15,285 nucleotides of DNA, taken from the NCBI GenBank assembly GCA_031289875.1, contig JAITOO010000179.1, forward strand, positions 1 to 15,285, written 5' to 3'. Every line of letters starts with the position of its first letter. Position 1 is the stretch's first letter. The DNA is from Flavobacteriaceae bacterium (GTDB lineage Bacteria > Bacteroidota > Bacteroidia > Flavobacteriales > Weeksellaceae). A model generated the notes under the pieces. The model made no database searches. It saw only the letters and a list, made by a program, of their open reading frames with translations, and had not been told where the DNA came from. This document shows positions 6,962 through 14,393 of the stretch, in pieces. The translations under genes were made by a program, and so were the position numbers.

Positions 6962-6989
6962 ACAAATACTATCATAAAAGCAGTATTTC

Positions 6990-7023
6990 AAACCATTTTA
7001 AATGATTTTTAAATGGTTTTTTT
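6990..7023 (+). terminator. intrinsic terminator after rpmF
   Basis: A 9-bp perfect inverted repeat (6990-6998 AAACCATTT with 7011-7019 AAATGGTTT), a 12-base AT loop, and a T run continuing to 7023. The T run overlaps the -33 box of the accB promoter, so the two transcription units meet without a spacer. Confidence 0.7.
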
Positions 7024-7051
7024 GTTTATTTACAAATCTTGACTATCTTTG
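7021..7051 (+). promoter_or_regulatory. Bacteroidota-type promoter of accB-accC
   Basis: TTTG at 7021-7024, exactly 19 bases, then TATCTTTG at 7044-7051: a full match to TTTG-N19-TAnnTTTG. Transcription would start near 7056-7060, leaving a leader of about 35-40 bases before accB. The -33 box lies in the T run of the rpmF terminator. Confidence 0.75.
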
Positions 7052-7094
7052 GGAAAAATTTCACCCACTTGTTCGAACTAAACACAATTAAGAT

Positions 7095-7580
7095 ATGGAC
7101 AATACAACAATTGACATCAAAGAAATTCAAAATCTAATCAGATTTGTCTCAAAATCAGAAGTTTCAGAAGTAAAGTACAAAACCAAAGATTTTGAAATCC
7201 TAATCAAAACCAATTCAGGCGTAGTGTACACACCCGCACCGCAAATACAGACGATAGCCACACAACCTGCTAACGTACAACCTGCCGCCGCACAAACGCC
7301 GACAAACGCCGCACCTGCAAGTTCGGAAGACACCTCAAAATACGTAGCAATCAAATCGCCAATGATAGGCACATTCTACTCCAGACCAACTCCGGACAAA
7401 CCTTCATTTGTGAATGTAGGAGACAGCGTTACGGCAGGCAAAGTAGTTTGTATCGTAGAAGCGATGAAATTGTTTAACGAAATCGAATCCGAAGTATCCG
7501 GAAAAATTGTAAAAATTTTAGTAACCGACGCTTCCCCTGTTGATTTTGACCAACCTCTATTCTTGGTTGACCCATCTTAA
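7095..7580 (+). CDS. accB: biotin carboxyl carrier protein of acetyl-CoA carboxylase
   Basis: BCCP carries the carboxyl group on biotin between biotin carboxylase and the carboxyltransferase in the first step of fatty acid synthesis. It has 161 residues. The N-terminal dimerising part (1-45, DIKEIQNLIRFVSKSE) is followed by a flexible Ala/Pro/Gln/Thr linker (about 46-78) and the biotinyl domain (about 82-160). The biotin site is K125 in VEAMKLFNEIE, and the domain opens with the typical SPMIGTFYS. accC follows after 39 bases in the same direction, so the two are probably one operon from the promoter at 7021-7051. The carboxyltransferase genes accA and accD are not in the window. Confidence 0.97.
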   Translation: MDNTTIDIKEIQNLIRFVSKSEVSEVKYKTKDFEILIKTNSGVVYTPAPQIQTIATQPANVQPAAAQTPTNAAPASSEDTSKYVAIKSPMIGTFYSRPTPDKPSFVNVGDSVTAGKVVCIVEAMKLFNEIESEVSGKIVKILVTDASPVDFDQPLFLVDPS

Positions 7581-7619
7581 AAAAACATAAAAAGTTATAT
7601 TCAACTAAACCAGATATTT

Positions 7620-8981
7620 ATGTTTAAAAAGATTTTAATCGCCAATCGCGGCGAAATTGCTCTGAGAGTTATCAGAACAGCCAAAGAAATGGGAATCAGC
7701 ACCGTAGCCGTCTATTCCACTGCCGACGCAAACAGCCTGCACGTTCGCTTTGCCGACGAAGCCGTTTGCATCGGACCCCCCGCAAGCAAAGAGTCTTACT
7801 TAAAACAACTCAGCATCCTCTCCGCAGCAGAAGTTACCAATGCCGATGCCATTCACCCCGGATATGGTTTCCTTTCAGAAAATGCCGAATTTTCCGATGC
7901 CTGCCGAAAAGCAGGAATTAAATTCATCGGAGCTACCGCCGACAACATCAACAAGATGGGCGACAAAGCTTCTGCCAAAGCAACCATGAAAACAGCAGGC
8001 GTGCCTACCGTTCCGGGTTCTGACGGACTGATTCCTTCTTACGAAGCGGCAGTCGAAATCGCCGAAAAAATCGGTTACCCCGTGATGATTAAAGCCACTG
8101 CGGGCGGAGGCGGAAAAGGAATGAGGGACATTTGGAAACCCGAAGATTTGCAAAAAGCGTGGGAATCTGCCGTAATGGAAGCTGAATCTGCTTTCGGAAA
8201 CGGCGGTATGTACATGGAAAAACTCATCCAAGAACCTCGGCACATCGAAATTCAAATCGCAGGAGACCAATACGGAAAGGCAATTCACCTGTCAGAAAGA
8301 GATTGCTCCGTACAAAGACGGCATCAAAAATTGACCGAAGAAACTCCATCGCCATTCATGACGGACGAACTCCGCGAGAAAATGGGGCAGGCAGCTATAA
8401 AAGCCGCCGAAGCCATCGGCTACGAAGGTTTAGGAACTATTGAATTTTTGGTTGATAAAAACCGAAATTTCTATTTCATGGAAATGAACACTCGTGTACA
8501 GGTAGAACATCCTATTACAGAGCAAGTTACAATGTTAGACATTGTGAGATTGCAAATTAATCTCGCAGCAGGCTCAAAAGCTCCCGACCATAGTTTCTAT
8601 CCGCAAATGCATTCCATCGAATGCCGCATCAACGCAGAAGATTCTTACAACGGCTTCCGTCCGTCTCCCGGACTGATTACCGAATTGAATCTGCCCGGTG
8701 GAAACGGAGTAAGAGTTGATACTCACGTATATGCGGGTTATAAAATTCCCCCGTATTACGACTCCATGATTGCTAAATTGATTGCCACTGCGCCTACGCG
8801 CGAAGAGGCTCTGGCAAAGATAAGGCGGGCGCTGGAAGAATTTCATATCGGAGGAATCAAAACAACCATTCCTTTCCACAGACAATTGATGGACGAACCG
8901 GATTTTGTCTCAGGAAATTATACTAATGAATTTATGGAAAGTTTTGTTCCGAATGAAGACTATCAGAAATTAATACCGTAA
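7620..8981 (+). CDS. accC: biotin carboxylase subunit of acetyl-CoA carboxylase
   Basis: ATP-grasp enzyme that carboxylates biotin on AccB using bicarbonate and ATP. The 453 residues match the family (about 450). The N-terminal biotin-carboxylase domain begins [17 protein letters not shown], with [14 protein letters not shown] at about 79-92. The ATP-grasp glycine-rich loop GGGGKGM is at 162-168, and the catalytic and metal-binding stretch [15 protein letters not shown] is at 287-301. The C-terminal domain runs from about 330 ([10 protein letters not shown]) to the end. All key residues look intact. The start at 7620 is the family-conserved MFKK. It is second in an accB-accC unit and is closed by a strong hairpin terminator. 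Confidence 0.98.
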   Translation: MFKKILIANRGEIALRVIRTAKEMGISTVAVYSTADANSLHVRFADEAVCIGPPASKESYLKQLSILSAAEVTNADAIHPGYGFLSENAEFSDACRKAGIKFIGATADNINKMGDKASAKATMKTAGVPTVPGSDGLIPSYEAAVEIAEKIGYPVMIKATAGGGGKGMRDIWKPEDLQKAWESAVMEAESAFGNGGMYMEKLIQEPRHIEIQIAGDQYGKAIHLSERDCSVQRRHQKLTEETPSPFMTDELREKMGQAAIKAAEAIGYEGLGTIEFLVDKNRNFYFMEMNTRVQVEHPITEQVTMLDIVRLQINLAAGSKAPDHSFYPQMHSIECRINAEDSYNGFRPSPGLITELNLPGGNGVRVDTHVYAGYKIPPYYDSMIAKLIATAPTREEALAKIRRALEEFHIGGIKTTIPFHRQLMDEPDFVSGNYTNEFMESFVPNEDYQKLIP

Positions 8982-8997
8982 AAGCATTATATTCAAG

Positions 8998-9036
8998 AAA
9001 TCACTCGCATATTTATCTATGCGGGTGATTTTTTTC
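8998..9036 (+). terminator. intrinsic terminator after accC
   Basis: A 13-14-bp stem with one G-U wobble (8998-9011 with 9018-9031, core TCACTCGCATA/TATGCGGGTGA), a 6-base loop and a T run to 9035. It begins 17 bases after the accC stop, and it is among the strongest hairpins in the window. Confidence 0.85.
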
Positions 9037-9106
9037 CAAATAAAGACAGAGCTAAGAATAATAAAGCAGTGTTGTGTTATTGTAAAAATTTATAAACCAT
9101 TAATTT

Positions 9107-9739
9107 ATGCCTGTAACCGCCTTTATTGTACCCGATTATTTCACCCGAATAGTTACGTGGAAAGTAAGCGAAACTAATGAGGAACTGCTTAGTATTCTGA
9201 AACTTAATAAACGCCGTCAAGGAATTTATAAATCTTTGACCTCCAAACGGAAACGCGAATATTTAGGGCTGCGCGCCTGCCTCATGGCTCTCGGCTTGGA
9301 CGACCATATCAAATATGCGCCAAACGGAAAACCTTATGTGGAGGGAACTGACAATATTTCGGTTTCTCATTCACACGGCGTGGTCTGCGTGGGAGCTTCA
9401 TCGTTTAATATCGGCGTGGATATTGAGCTGGAACGTGAAGAAAAAATATTCAATATCAAAGACAAATTTATTCGCGAAGACGAATTTGCTTTTATTTCCA
9501 AAGAGTATGAAAAGGACTATTTCCACATCATTTGGGGACTAAAAGAGGCTTTATTTAAGATTTACCAAGGCAATTTGTGGTCGTTTTTAAATCATTACAA
9601 AATTGAACCGTTTGATTTAAAAAATAATAAACCTATTACTTGCTGGGTTATCGACGAGGATTCGAACATCAAATATTTTGCTCATTACAAAAAACTTAAC
9701 AATTACTATTTGGTTTATGTCCTCAATTACGAAAGTTAA
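9107..9739 (+). CDS. Sfp-type 4'-phosphopantetheinyl transferase
   Basis: Transfers phosphopantetheine from CoA to a serine of acyl or peptidyl carrier proteins. The 210 residues fit the two-lobed Sfp/EntD group and are much longer than AcpS (about 125). Diagnostic motifs are NGKPYVEG (73-80), NISVSHSHG (83-91), the Mg2+-binding GVDIE (103-107; D105, E107) and WGLKEALFK (143-151; E147, K151). All catalytic positions are present. It follows accC after a terminator. Substrates cannot be read from the sequence; fatty-acid ACP is plausible because of the neighbours, while a secondary-metabolite carrier elsewhere is also possible. No consensus promoter was recognised in the 71-base gap before it, and no Shine-Dalgarno. 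Confidence 0.88.
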   Translation: MPVTAFIVPDYFTRIVTWKVSETNEELLSILKLNKRRQGIYKSLTSKRKREYLGLRACLMALGLDDHIKYAPNGKPYVEGTDNISVSHSHGVVCVGASSFNIGVDIELEREEKIFNIKDKFIREDEFAFISKEYEKDYFHIIWGLKEALFKIYQGNLWSFLNHYKIEPFDLKNNKPITCWVIDEDSNIKYFAHYKKLNNYYLVYVLNYES

Positions 9740-9811
9740 AAAAACTACTTCAAACACAAAAATCCCAAAAATCTCAATCTTTATAATTACCTTTACTTCC
9801 AAATTTGATTT

Positions 9812-11671
9812 TTGTTGAAAAAAGCGCTTATCATACAGAACAAATATATCGGAGATATTCTGGTAGCCAGTATTATAGCCAAAAATTTGAAACGGACTTT
9901 TCCCGAAATGGAAGTCCACTTTTTTTGCTATGACAAAGGCTGTATCATTCTGGAAAACAACCCTTACATCGATAAGATTATTTCATTTAATGACAACAAG
10001 TTAAAGGAATTTTCCGTGCTTTGGAGCTATGCAAAAAAAATCAGAGCAGAAAAATACGACATTCTGATTGACCCTTACGCCAAAATCCAAAGCCGATTTA
10101 TCACGCTGATTTCCAATGCAAAACAAAAAATCAGTTTTGATAAACCTTTTTTCAAATACTTTTATACCCAGACATTTAAAGTTGAAAAATATCCCAAATT
10201 CGTACAATGCACGTCAATTGAGACCCGCTGTCTTTTATTGACGCCTTTCGTCAAAAATTTACAACAAATTGATTTTCAAACAGAAATATTTTTAACCGAC
10301 AAAGAAATTGCAGGCAGCCGAAAATTAATGTCCGATGCAGGCGTAACTTTCACAAAACCCATTATTATGGTCGGCGTTTTGGGCAGCAGTATGAACAAAT
10401 CTCTGCCTTTGGCGTATATGTCAGAGCTAATTAACTGTTTACAAGAAAATTACGATGTTGATATTTTGTTTAACTACGTCCCCAACCAGCAGAAGGAAGT
10501 CGATGAGATTCTGTCGAAAATAACTCAAAAAGAAAAAATTTTTACACACATTTTAGGCTCAAATGTGCGCGAATTTTCTGCCATTCTAAAAAACTGCAAC
10601 GTACTGATAGCCAACGAAGGCGGAGCAATAAACATTGCCAAAGCTCTGCAAATACCGACCTTTTCGATTTTTTCTCCGCACAAATTCAGGAAAGATTGGG
10701 GCTGTTATGAAAACCTGCTGATTCACAAAAGTTTCCATTTGGCAGACATCAACCCTGAAATTTACCAACAGTTGGATTCTAAAGATTTTCTGAAATATCC
10801 ACAAAAATTTTACGCTTTGATGTATCCCGAAAAACTGATTCCGAAGGTAGAAAATTTTGTAGAAACTGTCTTGAAAATTGAGCCGAAACAAACTAACAAA
10901 TACATTATCAACAACATACGTCCAAAAATCACGGCGCTGGGAATTACTTTCAATGAGGAAAAAAATATTGGAAAATTCATTCAGGACGTTTCTTTTGCCG
11001 ACGAAATCATCATTGTAGATTCATTCAGTACAGACAAAACCAAAGAAATAGCTTCCAAATATCAAAATATCAAATTCTTAGAAAGAAAATTTGATAATTT
11101 TACCAACCAAAAAAACTTTGCAATTGAGCAGGCTTCCTACGAATGGATTATTTTCTTCGACCCTGACGAGCGGATTTCCAACGAATTGCGAAACGAAATC
11201 CTTTTGACCGTCAATTCTGAAAACCCTTTGGACGCTTACTGGGTGTACCGCCGATTTTTCCTTAAAAATCAGCATGTTAAATACAGCGGCTGGCAGAACG
11301 ACAAAACCGTGCGGCTATTCAAAAAAAGCAAATGTTTTTACGATTCGTCCAAATTTGTGCATGAAAGACTTATTTCCGAGTCAAAAATTGGATTTTTGAA
11401 GAATAAATTAAACCATTATTCTTTCAATTCTGTCGAATCTTATCAAAAAAAATTGGAGCTTTATGCCAAATTAAAGGCTGAAGAACTCTTTAAAAAAGGA
11501 AAAAAACCAAATTTTTTTCATTTTTACGTGAAACCTGCTTATCGTTTTTTCAATCAGTTCATTTTAAAATTAGGCATTTTGGACGGAAAATCGGGCTTCA
11601 TTATCTCCAAAATGTACGCTGATTATGTTTCCTCCCGCTATAAATACTTGAAAGAATTGTGGGAAAAATAA
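9812..11671 (+). CDS. bifunctional glycosyltransferase: GT9 (heptosyltransferase-like) fused to GT2 (KdtX/WaaE-like)
   Basis: A 619-residue protein with two glycosyltransferase modules. Residues 1-355 are GT-B/GT9. They open with KKALIIQNKYIGDILVAS (compare the RxGDxL start of heptosyltransferases) and include VGVLGSSMNKSLP (187-199) and the donor-site stretch NEGGAINIAKALQIPTF (268-284). Residues 372-619 are GT-A/GT2 of the LPS-core KdtX/WaaE type, with ITFNEEKNI (378-386), IIIVDSFSTDKT (399-410), the acidic FFDPDER (448-454) and VHERL (516-520). The junction (about 356-371) has no stop or frameshift. No ATG is available: an in-frame TGA at 9806-9808 leaves TTG at 9812 or, better by family alignment, TTG at 9815. 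A role in LPS core assembly at the cytoplasmic face is inferred. The donor sugars are unknown. Confidence 0.88.
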   Translation: MLKKALIIQNKYIGDILVASIIAKNLKRTFPEMEVHFFCYDKGCIILENNPYIDKIISFNDNKLKEFSVLWSYAKKIRAEKYDILIDPYAKIQSRFITLISNAKQKISFDKPFFKYFYTQTFKVEKYPKFVQCTSIETRCLLLTPFVKNLQQIDFQTEIFLTDKEIAGSRKLMSDAGVTFTKPIIMVGVLGSSMNKSLPLAYMSELINCLQENYDVDILFNYVPNQQKEVDEILSKITQKEKIFTHILGSNVREFSAILKNCNVLIANEGGAINIAKALQIPTFSIFSPHKFRKDWGCYENLLIHKSFHLADINPEIYQQLDSKDFLKYPQKFYALMYPEKLIPKVENFVETVLKIEPKQTNKYIINNIRPKITALGITFNEEKNIGKFIQDVSFADEIIIVDSFSTDKTKEIASKYQNIKFLERKFDNFTNQKNFAIEQASYEWIIFFDPDERISNELRNEILLTVNSENPLDAYWVYRRFFLKNQHVKYSGWQNDKTVRLFKKSKCFYDSSKFVHERLISESKIGFLKNKLNHYSFNSVESYQKKLELYAKLKAEELFKKGKKPNFFHFYVKPAYRFFNQFILKLGILDGKSGFIISKMYADYVSSRYKYLKELWEK

Positions 11672-11802
11672 CACAATTAATTTATAATCACTGTTTTAAA
11701 TCTTTAATGCAATTTTCGTATTAAACCCTAACTCCGCCTAAAAATACGTAATATATCCTTGTATTTATATGCAAATTAGTATGTTATATTGTTTTTTTTG
11801 TG

Positions 11803-11844
11803 AAAAAAAACAACCCTCAGCGAAAAAATTCCGTTGAGGGTTGT
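11803..11844 (-). terminator. intrinsic terminator of the outer-membrane barrel gene
   Basis: A 13-base inverted repeat 11810-11822 / 11832-11844 (ACAACCCTCAGCG / CGTTGAGGGTTGT) with one imperfect pair. On the minus strand it is followed by eight T (complement of 11803-11810). It lies 40 bases after the stop of the minus-strand gene. The plus strand has no T run, so the glycosyltransferase gene arriving from the left has no clear terminator of its own, although this stem could still act as a 3' end. Confidence 0.8.
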
Positions 11845-11883
11845 CTGTGTAAATTAAATATATCAAATGAGAAAAACTCTTGG

Positions 11884-14262
11884 TTACATACCTCCTCCCA
11901 TAGCTCCGCCTCCGCCCTGCTTGGTGTTGTCGTCTTTCTGCTTTCTCTCAATCTGCTGAATTTTCTTGCCCGAAGCGAAATTATAAGTTACTGCAAAACT
12001 CAGCACGCTGCTGTCCCAGTGCCACTCTCCTGTCTGATGCGAAGGTCTCAGGATTTCCCACTCGCTGTGATTGGTGTTGAAAATGTCGGAAAGTTTGAGC
12101 GTAAAACTTAAATTATTATCCATAAATGCCTGTTTTACAGACACGTCCATTTTCCATTGCGGATTATAATTGCCTTGTATGTCCTGACTTTTTGACCTGT
12201 AAAAGCCGAACAGTTGAATTGATGAGGCTTTGGAAAGATTGAAAGTATTGTTTACCCGTCCAAAAAAACGAGAAGTGTTTCTTGTATAATATTCGTCCAA
12301 AGTGTAACCCGAAACTTTGCCCCAATAAAACTCAAAACCCGAATTGATGCTCCACCATTTGAACGGATTATAATTAAGGTCTAACTCGCTTCCATAGCGG
12401 TCATTGCCTTTGGTATTTCCCCACATCATGTAGGTAATGTTGTCGGCGGGATTGTTAAAAATCACTTGGTTGATTTCGTCTTGAATATTGCGGTAGTACA
12501 CGCTCAAACCGAAATACAGTTTTTCGAAATTTCTTGATACTGAGGCTTCTACGGAATTGGTATATTCCGGCTTGATTTTGTCGCTGCCAACCTGCACGGT
12601 CGTCCCCATAACGAAGCCCGGAAACGGCGAATACACGTCCATCCAAGGTCTGTCCACACGCCGCGAATAGCTCAGCGCCAGTTCGGTTTTCTTTTCCTTG
12701 CCCACTTTGTAGCTCAAATGCAAGGTCGGGTACAGTTGAGTCTGTTTGTCGTCCAGACCGCCTGCCCGCGTTCCGAGCGCATCGACGTAATCGGAAGCGG
12801 TTGTGGTTTTTACGTATTCTCCGCGCAAGCCCGCCTTGACGCCGAATCTGTCCCAATTCTTTTTATATTCTGCGTAAGCGCTGTAAATATCTCTCTTAAA
12901 ATCAAAGAAATACGGACCTAAAACAGAAATGTAGTCGTCCTCTGTATAGTCTTGATTTCGGCGATTGGCTCTAACTTCCACGCCCGCAGTGAGTTCTGAA
13001 GTTTCGGAAAGGGGAAGAGCATAATCTGCCGCACCTCTGAATGCCTTTTCCTGCGTGCTGCTTGCGCCAATGTTCGTTTGCGGGTCGCTGTCGCGGTAAC
13101 TTTCGCCGTCATACTGACCGTAGTTGGCGTTAAATTCGAGCGTATGCCCCGATTTGGAAAATTCTTTTTTGTAAAAAGCATCGTATTCCTGACCTTTCCA
13201 GTCTTCTTTTTGATTTTGACTGAGATATCGGTTTTCTTTGGAGCTGTCATTGACATAGTACAAATGGCTTTCCATAGGCATATCTCCGTTTCCATGAAAC
13301 CGACCGGTGTAAACAGATAACGTATTTTTGTCATTGATGAAATAATCCATTCCGATTTTTCCGTTTCGGTTAATCCATTTGCCGTCCATAGACATATCTT
13401 GCATGTAATCAGTAACTTCGTTGTACAATTTGCCGTAATTGTTAAAGGTATATTCGCCGTAATTTCCGCTTCCGAAAATATTAACTTTTCCCAATCCTTG
13501 ATTGAAATTGACAGAAGTGTTGTGTTTAGATTTATTGGCGAGCATATAGCTGGTATTCAGCGTAATATTCGTTCCTTTTCTTTTGCCTTTTTTCAAAACG
13601 ATATTGATAATTCCCGATTTCCCTTCGGGAGAATATTTAGCCGGCGGATTGGTAAGTACCTCAATGCGTTCGATTTCGCTCGGCGGATACTGCCTCATCA
13701 ACTGTTCAAAGGACACGTTGGAAGGTTTGCCGTCCACCAAAACCTTGACGTTTGCATCGCCGCGCAGGCTGATGTTGTTGTCCTGATCAACAAACACACC
13801 CGGAATGGTATTCATCACCTGCGACAAATCAACGGAAGCGGAAGCTAAGTCGTCCCCGACCGTAACTACCTTTCTGTCAATCTGATTGACAATCGTCGTC
13901 TTCTTTCCGACTACGGTAACATTGTCCAAACTCTTTTCCTGAAAGGCTTTTTTAAGGGAAAACGTGCCTAAATCAATGGTTGCTTCCTTAATATCCACTG
14001 TTTGCGATTTTTTGATGAAGCCAAAATTTTCCACAAACAATGTGTATTTTCCTTTGGGCAGCGTGGTTTGAAAATTCCCGTTTTCGTCCGTGAAGAGTTC
14101 TGCTTTGCTCGTACCTTCCTGAGTGAAAACGATTTGCGCTTCATGGAACGCCGCTCCCGACGCTTCATCTACGACTTTACCCGACACAACCGAAGTCTGA
14201 GCTGCAGTCCAAACTGAAAAGAAAATCAGAGTTATCAGTTTTATTATTTTATTGATTATCAT
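11884..14262 (-). CDS. TonB-dependent-receptor-like outer-membrane beta-barrel protein (PF14905 type)
   Basis: A 792-residue outer-membrane protein. A signal peptide (about 1-21, IIKLITLIFFSVWTAAQ) is followed by a carboxypeptidase-regulatory-like beta-sandwich (about 24-105; VVSGKVVDEASG, FTDENGNFQTTLPKGKY), a plug domain (about 112-225; VMNTIPGVFVDQDNNISLRG, VKVLVDGKPS, IERIEVLTNPPAKYSPEG) and a barrel of alternating aromatic strands to residue 762 (SVLSFAVTYNF). I see no evident TonB box. After the last strand there is a 30-residue Lys/Gln-rich tail ending GGGGAMGGGM. The ligand is unknown; proteins of this type are usually unassigned rather than SusC transporters, and no SusD gene is nearby. 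It lies downstream of the DUF2807 lipoprotein, with no promoter visible in the 131-base gap. Confidence 0.87.
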   Translation of the reverse strand: MIINKIIKLITLIFFSVWTAAQTSVVSGKVVDEASGAAFHEAQIVFTQEGTSKAELFTDENGNFQTTLPKGKYTLFVENFGFIKKSQTVDIKEATIDLGTFSLKKAFQEKSLDNVTVVGKKTTIVNQIDRKVVTVGDDLASASVDLSQVMNTIPGVFVDQDNNISLRGDANVKVLVDGKPSNVSFEQLMRQYPPSEIERIEVLTNPPAKYSPEGKSGIINIVLKKGKRKGTNITLNTSYMLANKSKHNTSVNFNQGLGKVNIFGSGNYGEYTFNNYGKLYNEVTDYMQDMSMDGKWINRNGKIGMDYFINDKNTLSVYTGRFHGNGDMPMESHLYYVNDSSKENRYLSQNQKEDWKGQEYDAFYKKEFSKSGHTLEFNANYGQYDGESYRDSDPQTNIGASSTQEKAFRGAADYALPLSETSELTAGVEVRANRRNQDYTEDDYISVLGPYFFDFKRDIYSAYAEYKKNWDRFGVKAGLRGEYVKTTTASDYVDALGTRAGGLDDKQTQLYPTLHLSYKVGKEKKTELALSYSRRVDRPWMDVYSPFPGFVMGTTVQVGSDKIKPEYTNSVEASVSRNFEKLYFGLSVYYRNIQDEINQVIFNNPADNITYMMWGNTKGNDRYGSELDLNYNPFKWWSINSGFEFYWGKVSGYTLDEYYTRNTSRFFGRVNNTFNLSKASSIQLFGFYRSKSQDIQGNYNPQWKMDVSVKQAFMDNNLSFTLKLSDIFNTNHSEWEILRPSHQTGEWHWDSSVLSFAVTYNFASGKKIQQIERKQKDDNTKQGGGGAMGGGM

Positions 14263-14295
14263 GCTATTATGATTTGCTGTTGGAATGTTTTTTAT

Positions 14296-14310
14296 AACTA
14301 TCGGATAGTT
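14296..14310. promoter_or_regulatory. 15-bp perfect palindrome upstream of the barrel gene
   Basis: AACTATC-G-GATAGTT is a perfect inverted repeat around one central base, 34 bases before the start codon of the outer-membrane barrel gene. The size and symmetry suit a dimeric repressor operator, but it could also be a short RNA hairpin in a transcript from the upstream lipoprotein gene. No T run suggests a terminator. Confidence 0.35.
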
Positions 14311-14393
14311 TGCATCGTCTGTTTTTCCCTTCGGGACTTTTGGGTAGGTAAATCCGAATATTTATTTAATTAGTTACCGAAAAACATTTTTTG

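Noticed and set aside
11800..12111. 103-codon plus-strand open frame starting near the terminator
   Set aside because: It begins in a terminator hairpin and runs antisense into the barrel gene; no ATG and no domain.
12455..13334. minus-strand open frames overlapping the barrel gene in other frames (Arg-rich)
   Set aside because: They are shifted-frame shadows of a continuous 792-codon gene; Arg and Gly richness reflects frame shift of its codons.
13399..13848. 149-codon plus-strand open frame opposite the barrel gene
   Set aside because: It is antisense to the conserved plug domain and shows no recognisable motif.
14320..14342. Possible terminator after the lipoprotein gene (TCCCTTCGGGA)
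   Set aside because: Only a 4-bp stem with a 3-base loop, with no convincing T run on the minus strand.
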